Assembly (NCBI GenBank): GCA_005893165.1
Contig: VBOR01000034.1
Location: forward strand, 1 to 34,024
Length of the DNA: 34,024 nucleotides
Reading direction: 5' to 3'
Source: Candidatus Eiseniibacteriota bacterium
GTDB taxonomy: Bacteria; Eisenbacteria; RBG-16-71-46; SZUA-252
Part shown: positions 1-8,442 of the stretch, piece by piece
Layout of the letters: each line of letters starts with the position of its first letter
How positions within the stretch are numbered: the first letter of the stretch is position 1
Position numbers and translations under genes: made by a program
Notes under the pieces: model-generated
Seen by the model: the letters and a program-made list of their open reading frames with translations, nothing else
Database searches by the model: none
Told to the model about the DNA's origin: nothing

Positions 1-44
1 CGAAGATCCACGGGTGAAACGATCGTCCACTCATGAGAGGACTC

Positions 45-2573
45 CTACTTCACTACGACATTCACCAGCCGTCCCGGCACGATGATGACCTGCGCGACCT
101 GCTTCCCCGCCGCGTAGGTGCGGACCTTGGGGTCGGCCAGGGCGGCCGACTCGATGGTCGCCTTGTCGGCGCCGGCGGGCACTTCGATGCTCGAGCGCAC
201 CTTCCCGTTCACCTGGACTACGAGCGAGATCGTGTCGCTCTGCATGGCCTCCTTCGAGGGCGCGGGCCAGCCCGAGGTGAAGATCGATCCGGGGCCCCCG
301 AGGCCCTGCCAGGCGCCTTCCGCGGTGTTCGGGGCCATGGGCGCCAGCAGCCGGGTGCCGAGGTGCATCGCCTCGGTCACTTCAGGCACCGTCAGATCTC
401 CCCCGCCGTCGCGGAATTCGTCCAGAGCGTTCACGTACTGCATCATCCCGCTCACCGCGGTGTTCAGGTGCAGGCGATCCATGTCGGTGACGATCTGATG
501 CGTGAGCTGGTGCACGCGCCGGCGCAGGTCACGGCGCGGACCGGACGGCGCGAAGCCGGCGGACGCGCGTTTCACGGCCGAAGGCGATAGCGTCTCAGCG
601 CCTGCTGTATCAACGACATCCATCGTCAGCTTCCAGTATCGCTGCAGGAAGCGGAACGCGCCCTCCACGCCGCGGTCGTTCCACTCCGCGTCCTTCTCCG
701 GCGGTCCGATGAAGAGCGTGTAGAGGCGCACGGTGTCCGTCCCATAGCGCTCGATCAGGTCGTCGGGGGCCACGGTGTTCTTCTTGGACTTGGACATCTT
801 CACGCCGTTCTTCGTGATCATGCCCTGCGTGAAGAGCCGCTCGAACGGCTCCGAGAACGAGATGAGCTTCATGTCCCGGAGCACCTTCACGATGAATCGA
901 GAGTACAGAAGATGCAGGATCGCGTGCTCCACGCCGCCGATATACTGGTTCACGGGCAGCCATCGGTTCACGGCCGGCGTGTCGAACGGCCTCTTCGAGT
1001 CCGTCGGGCTCAGGAAGCGCAGGAAGTACCAGCTGGAATCGACGAAGGTGTCCATGGTGTCGGTCTCGCGGCGAGCAGTGCCGCCGCACTTCGGGCACTT
1101 CGCGCGCAGGAATTTCTCGTTCGTCCGGAGCGGGGACTCCCCCGTAGGCTTGAACTCCACCTGATCGGGAAGCAGCACCGGAAGGTCCGATTCGGGAACC
1201 GGCACGACGCCGCACTTGTCGCAATACAGAATAGGGATCGGCGCGCCCCAGTACCGCTGCCGTGAGATCAGCCAGTCGCGAAGGCGGTAATTCACGCGCG
1301 GTTCCCCGGCCCCCTTCGCGGCCAGCGCCTCGGTGATCGCGCGCTTCCCTTCCGCGCTCCACAGGCCATCGAACTTCCCCGAGTTCACCAGCTTCCCTTC
1401 CCCTTCATACGCCGCCGTTCCGTCATAAGCGGCGCCTTGCTTCGGGTCGGGACGAATCACCTCCACGATGGGCAGGCCGTACTTCTGCGCGAACTCGAAG
1501 TCGCGTTGATCGTGCGCGGGCACCGCCATGATGGCTCCGGTTCCATATCCCATCAAAACGTAGTTCGCGATCCAGACCGGCAGCTTCGCGCCCGTCAAGG
1601 GATGCACGGCATGGATCCCGGTCTCGGTCCCCTCCTTCTCCGTCTCGACCAGGAAGCGGTTTGAGACGCGAGCCTTCTTGAGCCGCTCCACCAGATCGGT
1701 CGCGGCGCGCGGCAGCTTCCCCTCTGATTTCAAGCGCGTCACCAGCGGATGCTCCGCCGCCAAGACGACGTAGGTTGCTCCCAGAAGCGTGTCGGGCCGC
1801 GTGGTGAAGACCTCGATCACGTCACTCGAGCCTTCGAAGGGAAACCGGATCTGCGCGCCCTCGCTCCGGCCGATCCAGTTCGTCTGCATCGTGCGAACCT
1901 TCTCGGGCCAGTGCGTGAGCTGCTCGAGATCGCGGAGCAGAGGGTCGGCGTATTCCGTGATCTTGAAGTACCACTGCTCCAGCTCTCGCGTCTCGACGGG
2001 CGTGCCGCAGCGCTCGCACGTGCCGTCCGGCAGCACCTGCTCGTTCGCGAGCACGGTGTTGCATGACGGACACCAGTTCACCGCGCCCTTGGCACGGTAC
2101 GCGAGCCCGCGCTCGTACAGCTTCAAGAAAAGCCACTGGGTCCATTTGTAGTAGGAGGGATCGCAGGAGGCGATCTCGCGGTCCCAGTCGTAGGCCAGTC
2201 CCCAGTGGACCAGCTGCTCCTTCATCCGCGCGATGTTCTTCTTCGTCCATGTGGCGGGATGGATCTGGTTCGCGATGGCGGCGTTCTCGGCGGGGAGCCC
2301 GAAGGCGTCCCAGCCCATCGGCGTCAGCACCGCGTAGCCCTGCATGCGCTTCAGCCGCGTGACCACGTCCCCCAGGATGTAGTTCCGTCCGTGCCCCACG
2401 TGAAGGTCGCCGGACGGATACGGGAACATGTTCAGGCAGTAGAAGGGGCGCTCCGCCTTCATGGGATCGCGGATCTCGAACAGCCCTTCGTCCTTCCAGA
2501 GCTTTCGAGCGGCCTTCTCCAGCTCGTGGAACGGATAGGAAGTTTTCGTGACGGAATTACCCACGAATCGCAC
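45..2573 (-). CDS. leuS: Leucyl-tRNA synthetase (LeuRS)
   Basis: Class Ia synthetase that charges tRNA-Leu in the cytoplasm. The 842-residue product is close to the usual bacterial length of about 860. The HIGH-type signature (HVGH, residues 58-61, within [11 protein letters not shown]) and the KMSKS loop (592-596) are both present. Two CxxC pairs near CPSC/CERC fit the zinc-ribbon insertion, and an editing (CP1) region with [11 protein letters not shown] lies between. The start is uncertain: GTG at 2573 overlaps holA by 17 bases and has GAGG only one base upstream, while GTG at 2564 (three codons in) has GAGG at about 10 bases. It is the last gene of the kinase-regulator-lptE-holA-leuS unit. 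leuS, lptE and holA are also neighbours in many proteobacteria, which supports all three calls. Both class I signatures are intact. Confidence 0.97.
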   Translation of the reverse strand: MRFVGNSVTKTSYPFHELEKAARKLWKDEGLFEIRDPMKAERPFYCLNMFPYPSGDLHVGHGRNYILGDVVTRLKRMQGYAVLTPMGWDAFGLPAENAAIANQIHPATWTKKNIARMKEQLVHWGLAYDWDREIASCDPSYYKWTQWLFLKLYERGLAYRAKGAVNWCPSCNTVLANEQVLPDGTCERCGTPVETRELEQWYFKITEYADPLLRDLEQLTHWPEKVRTMQTNWIGRSEGAQIRFPFEGSSDVIEVFTTRPDTLLGATYVVLAAEHPLVTRLKSEGKLPRAATDLVERLKKARVSNRFLVETEKEGTETGIHAVHPLTGAKLPVWIANYVLMGYGTGAIMAVPAHDQRDFEFAQKYGLPIVEVIRPDPKQGAAYDGTAAYEGEGKLVNSGKFDGLWSAEGKRAITEALAAKGAGEPRVNYRLRDWLISRQRYWGAPIPILYCDKCGVVPVPESDLPVLLPDQVEFKPTGESPLRTNEKFLRAKCPKCGGTARRETDTMDTFVDSSWYFLRFLSPTDSKRPFDTPAVNRWLPVNQYIGGVEHAILHLLYSRFIVKVLRDMKLISFSEPFERLFTQGMITKNGVKMSKSKKNTVAPDDLIERYGTDTVRLYTLFIGPPEKDAEWNDRGVEGAFRFLQRYWKLTMDVVDTAGAETLSPSAVKRASAGFAPSGPRRDLRRRVHQLTHQIVTDMDRLHLNTAVSGMMQYVNALDEFRDGGGDLTVPEVTEAMHLGTRLLAPMAPNTAEGAWQGLGGPGSIFTSGWPAPSKEAMQSDTISLVVQVNGKVRSSIEVPAGADKATIESAALADPKVRTYAAGKQVAQVIIVPGRLVNVVVK

Positions 2574-3525
2574 GCCTCACATTCTGCACGAGCGCCTGGG
2601 CGAGATCGCTGTCGCGCATCTCCCCGCGCTTGAGCGCCCGGTCGGCACGATAGACCTGATCCAGCACCGCGCGCGCTTTCTTGGGCGTGAGCGAAACATT
2701 CGCTCGCCCCGCGCGGCGGTAATAGAAGCTCTGCGGCTCGAGCGCACCGAGCGCGCACTCGGCCAGGGCCCAGAGCGCCTGCGTCCCGCCGAGCCCCTCC
2801 TGAGCCAACGCCTCCGTCTCACGGCGCGCCTCGGCCGCGCTTCCGGCGAGCACCGCCTGCGCCCATCGCTCGACCGAAGCTCCGGCGCGCGCGGCACGCA
2901 AGGCATCCAGCGCCTGCGGCGGCACGCGTCCGTCCGGCTCGGCGCGGGCGGCGAGCTTACGCATCTCCTGCCGGAAGGACAGGAGATCGGGAGCGCTCCG
3001 GTACACGGCCTCGATCGTGGCTCCGGGAAGCTTCACCCCCTCCTCGCGTGCGATGACCTCCGCCCACTGGAGTCCTTCCCCGCCGCGCAGCCGGCACGTC
3101 ACGGTCACGGCGAGACCCGCGAGCGTTCCCAGGAACTTGAGCTCGTCCACGTTCCGCGCGGTGGTCACGAGCACGAAGGTTCCCTCTGCGGGGGCTCCCG
3201 CCCACGCGATCAGCGCCTCCTCCACGCCGCCCGCCATCTTCGAGCCCTCGCGGATCCAGATCCGGCGCGCGCCTCCGAAGAGGGAGAGCGTCGCAAGCGT
3301 CCCGGCCAGGGTCTCCGCGTCCAGCGCGTCCCCTTCCAGACGCTGGAACTCCGCGCCCTCGGCTTCGGCGCCCTCGCGAAACGCGCGCACGAGGCGCTCG
3401 CGCAGGAAGTCCTCTTCCCCGGCAGCGAGCACGAGCGGGGGCAAGGCATCGCCCGATCCGCGAAGCACAGGCTCCGCCTCCCGCGCCGAGAGCACGCCGG
3501 CTTTCCCGCGCCGCGCGGTCACCAT
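2557..3525 (-). CDS. holA: DNA polymerase III delta subunit (clamp-loader)
   Basis: Subunit of the replicative clamp loader that opens the beta clamp. The 322-residue protein has the HolA layout: an N-terminal AAA-like region ([20 protein letters not shown] near residues 30-48, with no functional Walker A, as expected for delta), a middle region with [12 protein letters not shown], and an alpha-helical C-terminal collar ending with a [13 protein letters not shown] segment typical of the family. The ATG overlaps the lptE stop by 7 bases (ATGGTGA) and the gene's own TAA lies inside the leuS start region, so the three genes look translationally coupled. Sequence identity is low in this family, so the call rests on length, the C-terminal pattern and the lptE/leuS neighbourhood. 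Confidence 0.88.
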   Translation of the reverse strand: MVTARRGKAGVLSAREAEPVLRGSGDALPPLVLAAGEEDFLRERLVRAFREGAEAEGAEFQRLEGDALDAETLAGTLATLSLFGGARRIWIREGSKMAGGVEEALIAWAGAPAEGTFVLVTTARNVDELKFLGTLAGLAVTVTCRLRGGEGLQWAEVIAREEGVKLPGATIEAVYRSAPDLLSFRQEMRKLAARAEPDGRVPPQALDALRAARAGASVERWAQAVLAGSAAEARRETEALAQEGLGGTQALWALAECALGALEPQSFYYRRAGRANVSLTPKKARAVLDQVYRADRALKRGEMRDSDLAQALVQNVRRAIRG

Positions 3526-4082
3526 CCCTGCACCGTCCGGCTCACGATCTGGTCCGCCAGTTTCTGGATGACATCCTTCCTCCCATCGAGCTCGGTCTGC
3601 GCGGGCTGCCCCGCCACCGACACCACATTGTACGTGGTTCTCACGGTGAGGGCGTCCTCCCGCCAGAGGTCGCGATTCTTGACCATGTCGCGAAACGTGG
3701 CCTGGACGGTGAGCACGATCTCGTACTGGGTGGCGCGCTCCTGGGAGGTGTAGCCGAAGACCTGGTTCTTGTAGGCCACGACGGCGCCGCGGAGGACGGC
3801 GTTTGCGTCCCGCTCCTGCACGATCTTGAGCTGGCGGTTGTTCAGGAAGGCGTCGACCAGGGCCCGCGTGACGTCGTCCGAGAGTCCGAACTCGACCGTG
3901 TTGTTCGCGAATACGGGGATGGCGAGCGTCTTGAGGTGCGAGGGGAGCGAATTGCGGACCGTGTACCCGCAGCCCGAGAAGGAGACGATCAGGACCAGCG
4001 CCACACCCAGCCGCGCGCGTGCGCGCGCGCCGGGCCCGCGACCCCTACCCCACGTCCGCCGCTGGTAGATCCTGGAAGCCAT
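3519..4082 (-). CDS. lptE: LptE-like LPS-assembly lipoprotein
   Basis: Predicted outer-membrane lipoprotein that plugs the LptD barrel during lipopolysaccharide insertion. The 187-residue product starts with an Arg-rich segment and a hydrophobic stretch (LGVALVLIVSF), then FSGC with Cys38 as the likely lipidated residue, followed directly by GYTVRNSLPSHLKTLAIPVF. GY(x)nLPxHLKTLAIPVFxN is the hallmark of LptE homologues in non-proteobacterial diderms. The ATG lies 38 bases inside the response regulator's 3' end; a start a few codons later is possible because the n-region is unusually long. It sits between the regulator and holA. The call shows that the organism is a diderm with an LPS-type outer membrane. 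Confidence 0.85.
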   Translation of the reverse strand: MASRIYQRRTWGRGRGPGARARARLGVALVLIVSFSGCGYTVRNSLPSHLKTLAIPVFANNTVEFGLSDDVTRALVDAFLNNRQLKIVQERDANAVLRGAVVAYKNQVFGYTSQERATQYEIVLTVQATFRDMVKNRDLWREDALTVRTTYNVVSVAGQPAQTELDGRKDVIQKLADQIVSRTVQGW

Positions 4083-5475
4083 AGAGTTTCATTCGATATC
4101 TCAGCTTGTCCCGCTTCATCTGGAGCACTTCAGCGGTCTTGCTCTGGTTGCCGCCGGAGCGGTCCAGCGCACGCCGGATGATATCGCGTTCGATTCCTCC
4201 CAGTGTTCCCTCGAGATCGAATCCCCCTTCGGGGATCTGTCCCGCTTCGAGAATGCCCCGGAGCACCGTGAGCGAGGAAACGTCGGTCCTCGAGGGCGCG
4301 GGCGCGATGGCCGCCGTCAGATGTTGGGATTGGATGCGGACGCCCTGAGACAGAAGCACGATTCGCTCGAACAGATTCCGCAATTCACGGATGTTCCCCG
4401 GCCAGGGGTAGGATACCAGAATTTGCTCCGCTCCCGGCTCGATGGTCGCGAAGGTCTTCCCGAACTGCCGGTTGAACTGGGCGAGGAAATGCCGCGCCAG
4501 CGGCAGGATGTCCTCGCGGCGCTCCCGGAGCGGAGGGACGCGGATGGGGACGACCTTGAGCCGGTAGAAGAGGTCCTCGCGAAACCGCTGCTCGCGGACC
4601 ATCGACTCCAGATTTTGGTTCGTGGCGGAGATGACCCGGACGCTCACCGTGATGTCCTTCGTGCCCCCGACCCGCTTGAACGTCATGCGCTCGAGCACGC
4701 GGAGGAGCTTCACCTGGATCGTGAGGCTCATCTCCCCCACCTCGTCCAGGAACAGCGTGCCGCCGTTCGCCAATTCCAGGAGCCCCTGCTTCTGCTGGCG
4801 CGCGTCGGTGAAGGCGCCCTTCTCGTGTCCGAAGAGCTCCGATTCCAGCAATTCGCGCGGGATCGCGGCGCAGTTCACCTCGAGCATGGGCTTCTCGCGC
4901 CGGGCGGAGAGCTCGTGGATCCAGTGCGCGATGAGCTCCTTCCCGGTGCCGCTCTCCCCTTCGATGAGCACACTCGTGGAGTCGCTCTGCGCGACCTGGT
5001 CGACGATCGTGTAGACCGCCTGCATCGCCTGGCTCTGCCCGCGCACGAACTCCCGGGAGAACTTCTGGCTCTTCTCCTGGCGGTGGTGCTGCACCTCGCG
5101 TCCCAGACGCTGCGACGTCAGCTCGCGGTTCAGCACGAGGAGCAGCTCTTCGCGGATGGGCTTTCCCTTGGTGAGGTAATCGCGCGCGCCGAGCCGCATG
5201 GCCTGGACCGCCGTCTCGTGGTCGGGCTCGCCGGTGAGCATCACGACGACCTGGTCCGGCCACTGCTGGCGGATCCGTTCCAGCACCTGGATTCCGCTGA
5301 GGTCGGGCATGCGGATGTCGAGGAGAACGAGATCCACCGGCTCCTTCTCGAGGATCTGGAGCCCCGCCTTCCCGGATTCGGCGGTCAGCACCTGATACCC
5401 CTCCGCCCGGAGCTCGCGCGGAAGGAAATGGCGGATCGTCTCATCGTCGTCGATGACCAGTACGGTGGCTTTCAT
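4045..5475 (-). CDS. Sigma-54-dependent response regulator (NtrC/PrsR type)
   Basis: Two-component transcription activator acting on RNA polymerase with sigma-54. Numbering from the ATG at 5475 (a GTG at 5481 is also in frame): receiver domain about 1-120 with acidic pocket DDD near residue 10, phospho-acceptor Asp53 (LLDIRMP) and Lys103; AAA+ domain about 140-380 with Walker A GESGTGKE (173-180) and sigma-54 loop GAFTDA (220-225, a variant of GAFTGA); C-terminal Fis-type helix-turn-helix about 425-470 (SGGNQSKTAEVLQM). It starts 16 bases after the kinase stop, so the two are probably a cognate pair. Sigma-54-like promoters occur upstream of the PorV-SPOR gene (10043-10057) and the FN3 operon (16576-16590), which makes these plausible targets. 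In exosortase-A loci the equivalent regulator is PrsR; equivalence here is inferred. Confidence 0.95.
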   Translation of the reverse strand: MKATVLVIDDDETIRHFLPRELRAEGYQVLTAESGKAGLQILEKEPVDLVLLDIRMPDLSGIQVLERIRQQWPDQVVVMLTGEPDHETAVQAMRLGARDYLTKGKPIREELLLVLNRELTSQRLGREVQHHRQEKSQKFSREFVRGQSQAMQAVYTIVDQVAQSDSTSVLIEGESGTGKELIAHWIHELSARREKPMLEVNCAAIPRELLESELFGHEKGAFTDARQQKQGLLELANGGTLFLDEVGEMSLTIQVKLLRVLERMTFKRVGGTKDITVSVRVISATNQNLESMVREQRFREDLFYRLKVVPIRVPPLRERREDILPLARHFLAQFNRQFGKTFATIEPGAEQILVSYPWPGNIRELRNLFERIVLLSQGVRIQSQHLTAAIAPAPSRTDVSSLTVLRGILEAGQIPEGGFDLEGTLGGIERDIIRRALDRSGGNQSKTAEVLQMKRDKLRYRMKLYGFQDLPAADVG

Positions 5476-5491
5476 TCGCACTCGCTCGCGC

Positions 5492-7351
5492 TCACGTGGC
5501 CGCGGGAAGAAGGATCCGGAAACGGGTCCCCTGGTTCGGGGCGCTCACGACCTCGATCGATCCTCCGTGGCGCTGCACGATGCCGTGCGCCACGAAGAGC
5601 CCCAGTCCCGTACCCTTCGGCCGCGTCGTGTAGAACGGCTCGAAGAGATGAGGCTGGTGCTCGGGAGCGATACCGGCTCCATCGTCCTCGATCTCGATCT
5701 CGACGCGCGCCAACGCCGGGCTCCGGACGGGCCGGACGCGAACCGAGATCTCCCCCCCGCCCTCGATCGCCTGAACGGCGTTCTGGATGAGGTTCAGAAA
5801 TACCTGCAAGAGCTGATCGGTATCGGCCAGGACCTTGGGCCAATGATCGGCACCTTCCAGCTGGATCTGGACCTTTCCCTCTTGCAGGGCGGGACCGAGC
5901 GCCTGGACGGCCCGGGCGGCCACGTCGGCCACCGAGACAGGGCCCAGCGTGAGCATCCGGGGTCTCGTCGCCGAGAGGAGGTCCTGGACGATCGTATTGA
6001 GCCGCGTGACCTCGCGCAGGATGTACTGGACGTCGTTCAGGCGCTCATCCCCCTGCGGGAAGCCGCGGCTCAGGTACTGGACTCCGGTCGCGATGCCCGT
6101 AAGGGGGTTTCGGATCTCGTGGGCGACGCTGGACGCGAACCGGCCCAGCGCGGCCAGGCGGTCCAATTGTCTGATTCGCTCCTCCATGCTCCGGACGTCG
6201 GAGAGGTCGCTCAACGTGGCGACGGCCCCGCGGACGTGTCCTTCCGCGTCCCGCAACGGAGCCGCGTTCACCTCGACCGGCGTCGTGCTCCCGTCTCGGC
6301 GGCGCACCACGTGCTCGGAGGGGGCCTCCACGCCGCCGTGCCGGAGCGCGCTCAGGAGTGCGTCGTGCCAGCCCTCCGCGCCCCCGACCTCGTTGATGAG
6401 GCTCGCGAGCGCCGTGGCTCGCGGGGTGCCGAGAATCTCCTCGGCGGAGCGGTTCCAGGCGAGAATCTGCCCCTCGCGGTCCACCGCGACGACCCCGACC
6501 GGCATGCTCTCCACGACGTCTTCCCGGAAGCGCGCCTCCAGATCGAGCGCCTCGTTCAGGCTCAGGTTCACGCAGAGCGCCCCGAGCGCGGGCACGATGG
6601 CCTCGATCGCGGCGTGCCGCGCCGGATCCTCCTCCCCCTCGATCCCGAGAAGCCCCACGACGCGCCGAAAGCGGCAGGCTTCGCACTGCCTCCCGCCGAG
6701 GGGCGAGGCCTGGAGCGGGGCGCCGGTGTAGGCGCAGAATCTTCCGTCGCCGCGCGATCCAGGGCAGGGCGGCTTCGCCCCGCTGAGGCGGTCCGCGGGG
6801 ACTTCTCCCCGGATCGCGACCGGATGCCACGGACCTCCCCGGCGGATCCCCAGGGGGTCCCCGTGCAGTGTGGGCTCCCCTTCCCCGGTGGCGAGCCACC
6901 GGAGCCAGCCCGGGTCCATGTCGCGCAGCGCCGCGCGGTCGGTGCGCCAATCCGCCTCCGCCGCTCCCTGCGTTCCTGTGCGATGGAGTGCGAACGCGGG
7001 CGGATTTCCCTGCAGGAGGCCGAGCCAGAGCCGCGGCTCGTTCATCGCGCGGGAGAGGTACTGGAGAAGCATCCGGAAGGGACGGTCGGGCTCGGGATCG
7101 CGCACCGCGAACGCCATGAGCTCGCCCAGTCCTTCCAGCTGGACGCGGGTCGCGAGCTGACGGCGGAAGGTTCCTTCGAGGTCGTGGAGGAGAATCTCGA
7201 CCAAGCGCTCGGGCGAGTCGCCCGCCGCGCCCATGGCCGGGAATTTCGAATCGGGAATGGGTGGAAGGCCGCACAGGGCGCGGATCTCCTCGGCCCGCCG
7301 CCAGAGGGTCTCGAGGGTCGAGCCCAGCATCCGAGGATCGGGTGTGTTCAC
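5492..7351 (-). CDS. Soluble PAS-domain sensor histidine kinase with N-terminal Cys4 region
   Basis: Predicted cytoplasmic kinase for the adjacent sigma-54 regulator. The 619 residues (GTG start; ATG at 7330 is an alternative) show no transmembrane segment. The N-terminal ~260 residues form an unassigned sensory region containing Cys196, Cys206, Cys223 and Cys226, the last two as CEAC, an arrangement that could bind zinc or an iron-sulphur cluster. A PAS domain follows at about 275-385 (MPVGVVAVDREGQILAWNRSAEEILG). HisKA has the phospho-acceptor His411 in HEIRNPLTG. The HATPase_c domain has the N box (NLIQNAVQA, 521-529), DDGAGI near 556-561 and GTGLGL (580-585). All catalytic motifs are intact. 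The closely spaced regulator and a candidate promoter at 7446-7474 suggest that this gene heads the unit. Confidence 0.93.
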   Translation of the reverse strand: MNTPDPRMLGSTLETLWRRAEEIRALCGLPPIPDSKFPAMGAAGDSPERLVEILLHDLEGTFRRQLATRVQLEGLGELMAFAVRDPEPDRPFRMLLQYLSRAMNEPRLWLGLLQGNPPAFALHRTGTQGAAEADWRTDRAALRDMDPGWLRWLATGEGEPTLHGDPLGIRRGGPWHPVAIRGEVPADRLSGAKPPCPGSRGDGRFCAYTGAPLQASPLGGRQCEACRFRRVVGLLGIEGEEDPARHAAIEAIVPALGALCVNLSLNEALDLEARFREDVVESMPVGVVAVDREGQILAWNRSAEEILGTPRATALASLINEVGGAEGWHDALLSALRHGGVEAPSEHVVRRRDGSTTPVEVNAAPLRDAEGHVRGAVATLSDLSDVRSMEERIRQLDRLAALGRFASSVAHEIRNPLTGIATGVQYLSRGFPQGDERLNDVQYILREVTRLNTIVQDLLSATRPRMLTLGPVSVADVAARAVQALGPALQEGKVQIQLEGADHWPKVLADTDQLLQVFLNLIQNAVQAIEGGGEISVRVRPVRSPALARVEIEIEDDGAGIAPEHQPHLFEPFYTTRPKGTGLGLFVAHGIVQRHGGSIEVVSAPNQGTRFRILLPAAT

Positions 7352-7445
7352 GAGGTGGGTTTCCGCCCCATCCGCCCCCTCCTGCAGCGCGCCCTCCGCC
7401 GCCCAAGCGCCGCGTCCCGCGGAGCGCGGAACTACGCTCGGCGGA

Positions 7446-7474
7446 CGCTACAGCGCGCCCGTCGGGGGGTCAAG
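7446..7474 (-). promoter_or_regulatory. Candidate sigma-70-type promoter for the kinase-regulator operon
   Basis: On the minus strand TTGACC (7474-7469) is followed after exactly 17 bases by TAGCGT (7451-7446). The predicted start is near 7439, giving a leader of about 88 bases to the kinase GTG. The same design (TTGACA, 17 bases, TAGCAT) occurs at 19268-19296, which supports both. No terminator was seen in the 141-base gap after the phosphoglycosyl transferase. Confidence 0.45.
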
Positions 7475-7492
7475 CGGATGGGCTGCGGGGAC

Positions 7493-8206
7493 CTAGCGGG
7501 CGCCCTCGCCCCGGGCCATGACCTTCACGGTGGCTGCCATGATTTTCAGATCGAGCAGGATGCGGCCGTTCTTGAGGTAGTAGAGATCGTACTGGAGTTT
7601 GCGGTTGGCGCTTTCGAGGGAGGTATCGTACTGCGATTTCACCTGGGCGAGGCCGGTGATCCCTGGCAGGGCCGAGCATCGTTTGGGGTAGTCGGGGAGC
7701 GAAGCCGTGAGCGACTGCACGAACGTCGGCCGCTCCGGCCTGGGACCCACGAGGCTCATCTCTCCACGCAGCACGTTCCAGAGCTGCGGCGTCTCATCGA
7801 GGCGGGAGTGGCGGAGGAACTTCCCGACGCGCGTGACGCGCGAATCGCAGGCGGACGCCCAGACCGGTCCGGTGCTGCGCTCGGCGTCGGTCACCATGCT
7901 CCGGAACTTGTAGATCGTGAAGGGGCGCCCGAAGCAGTCCGCCTTGCGGCGATCGTTGTCGGGCGGGTTGCCGGTGGGGCGGCGGCGGCGGTTGATCCCC
8001 ACCCGTTCCTGCGCGTAGAAGACAGGCCCGGGGCTGTCGAGCTTGACCGCCAGGGCGACGATGAGACAGACGGGAAAGATGAGGAGAATCCCAAGGGAGG
8101 CGGCGAGGATATCCAGCGTCCGTTTGAAGAACAGCTCGAGAGCCCTCCCCTCCCCCGTATCCTGCCCCGCCGCGAGTCGCGCCGAAGGAAGAATCACGAA
8201 ATTCAC
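7493..8206 (-). CDS. Monotopic sugar-1-phosphate transferase (PssY/WcaJ/PglC-type initiating enzyme)
   Basis: Bacterial sugar transferase (PF02397 type) that moves a sugar phosphate from a UDP-sugar to undecaprenyl phosphate, the first step of exopolysaccharide repeat assembly at the inner membrane. The 237-residue form lacks the N-terminal multi-span domain of WcaJ/WbaP. It has one hydrophobic re-entrant helix (about 30-55, [14 protein letters not shown]), KFRSM (100-104), the catalytic Asp137-Glu138 pair in [23 protein letters not shown] (151-158) and PGITGLAQV. An insertion of roughly 18 residues, rich in Arg, Pro and Asp (about 73-92), lies between ERVG and FTIYKFRSM, where relatives have only a short loop. 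A promoter-like element lies about 200 bases upstream. It probably feeds the EPS locus at 17-34 kb. Confidence 0.93.
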   Translation of the reverse strand: MNFVILPSARLAAGQDTGEGRALELFFKRTLDILAASLGILLIFPVCLIVALAVKLDSPGPVFYAQERVGINRRRRPTGNPPDNDRRKADCFGRPFTIYKFRSMVTDAERSTGPVWASACDSRVTRVGKFLRHSRLDETPQLWNVLRGEMSLVGPRPERPTFVQSLTASLPDYPKRCSALPGITGLAQVKSQYDTSLESANRKLQYDLYYLKNGRILLDLKIMAATVKVMARGEGAR

Positions 8207-8406
8207 CCCAATCCCCTGCTTTCGAGCCGGGCTGTCAAGCCGATCCGGGCGCCAAGCTCAGCGGTCCTGCTCGGTCACGCTCCGGAACTGCTACGGCGAA
8301 GCCCGTGCGGGCACCGGCACCGCGCGAGGCATCGAAGGGCGGGTAAAACCTTGGGTCGAGATACGCACTCGTCCCGGGTTTGGGGCCCTGCCCCGCGACT
8401 CACGTA

Positions 8407-8434
8407 ATTATACCGATCCCTATGAGCATCGCAA
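8407..8434 (-). promoter_or_regulatory. Candidate sigma-70-type promoter for the phosphoglycosyl transferase
   Basis: Minus strand TTGCGA (8434-8429), 16-base spacer, perfect TATAAT (8412-8407). The AT-rich -10 stands out in this GC-rich sequence. It lies in the 236-base gap after the PorV-SPOR stop, with a leader of about 195 bases to the ATG at 8206. I could not assign the leader to a riboswitch class. Confidence 0.5.
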
Positions 8435-8442
8435 GGCAAACG

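Noticed and set aside
5453..8407. 984-residue plus-strand ORF
   Set aside because: Arg/Asp/Glu-rich antisense shadow of the kinase and phosphoglycosyl transferase genes; it has no recognisable domain.
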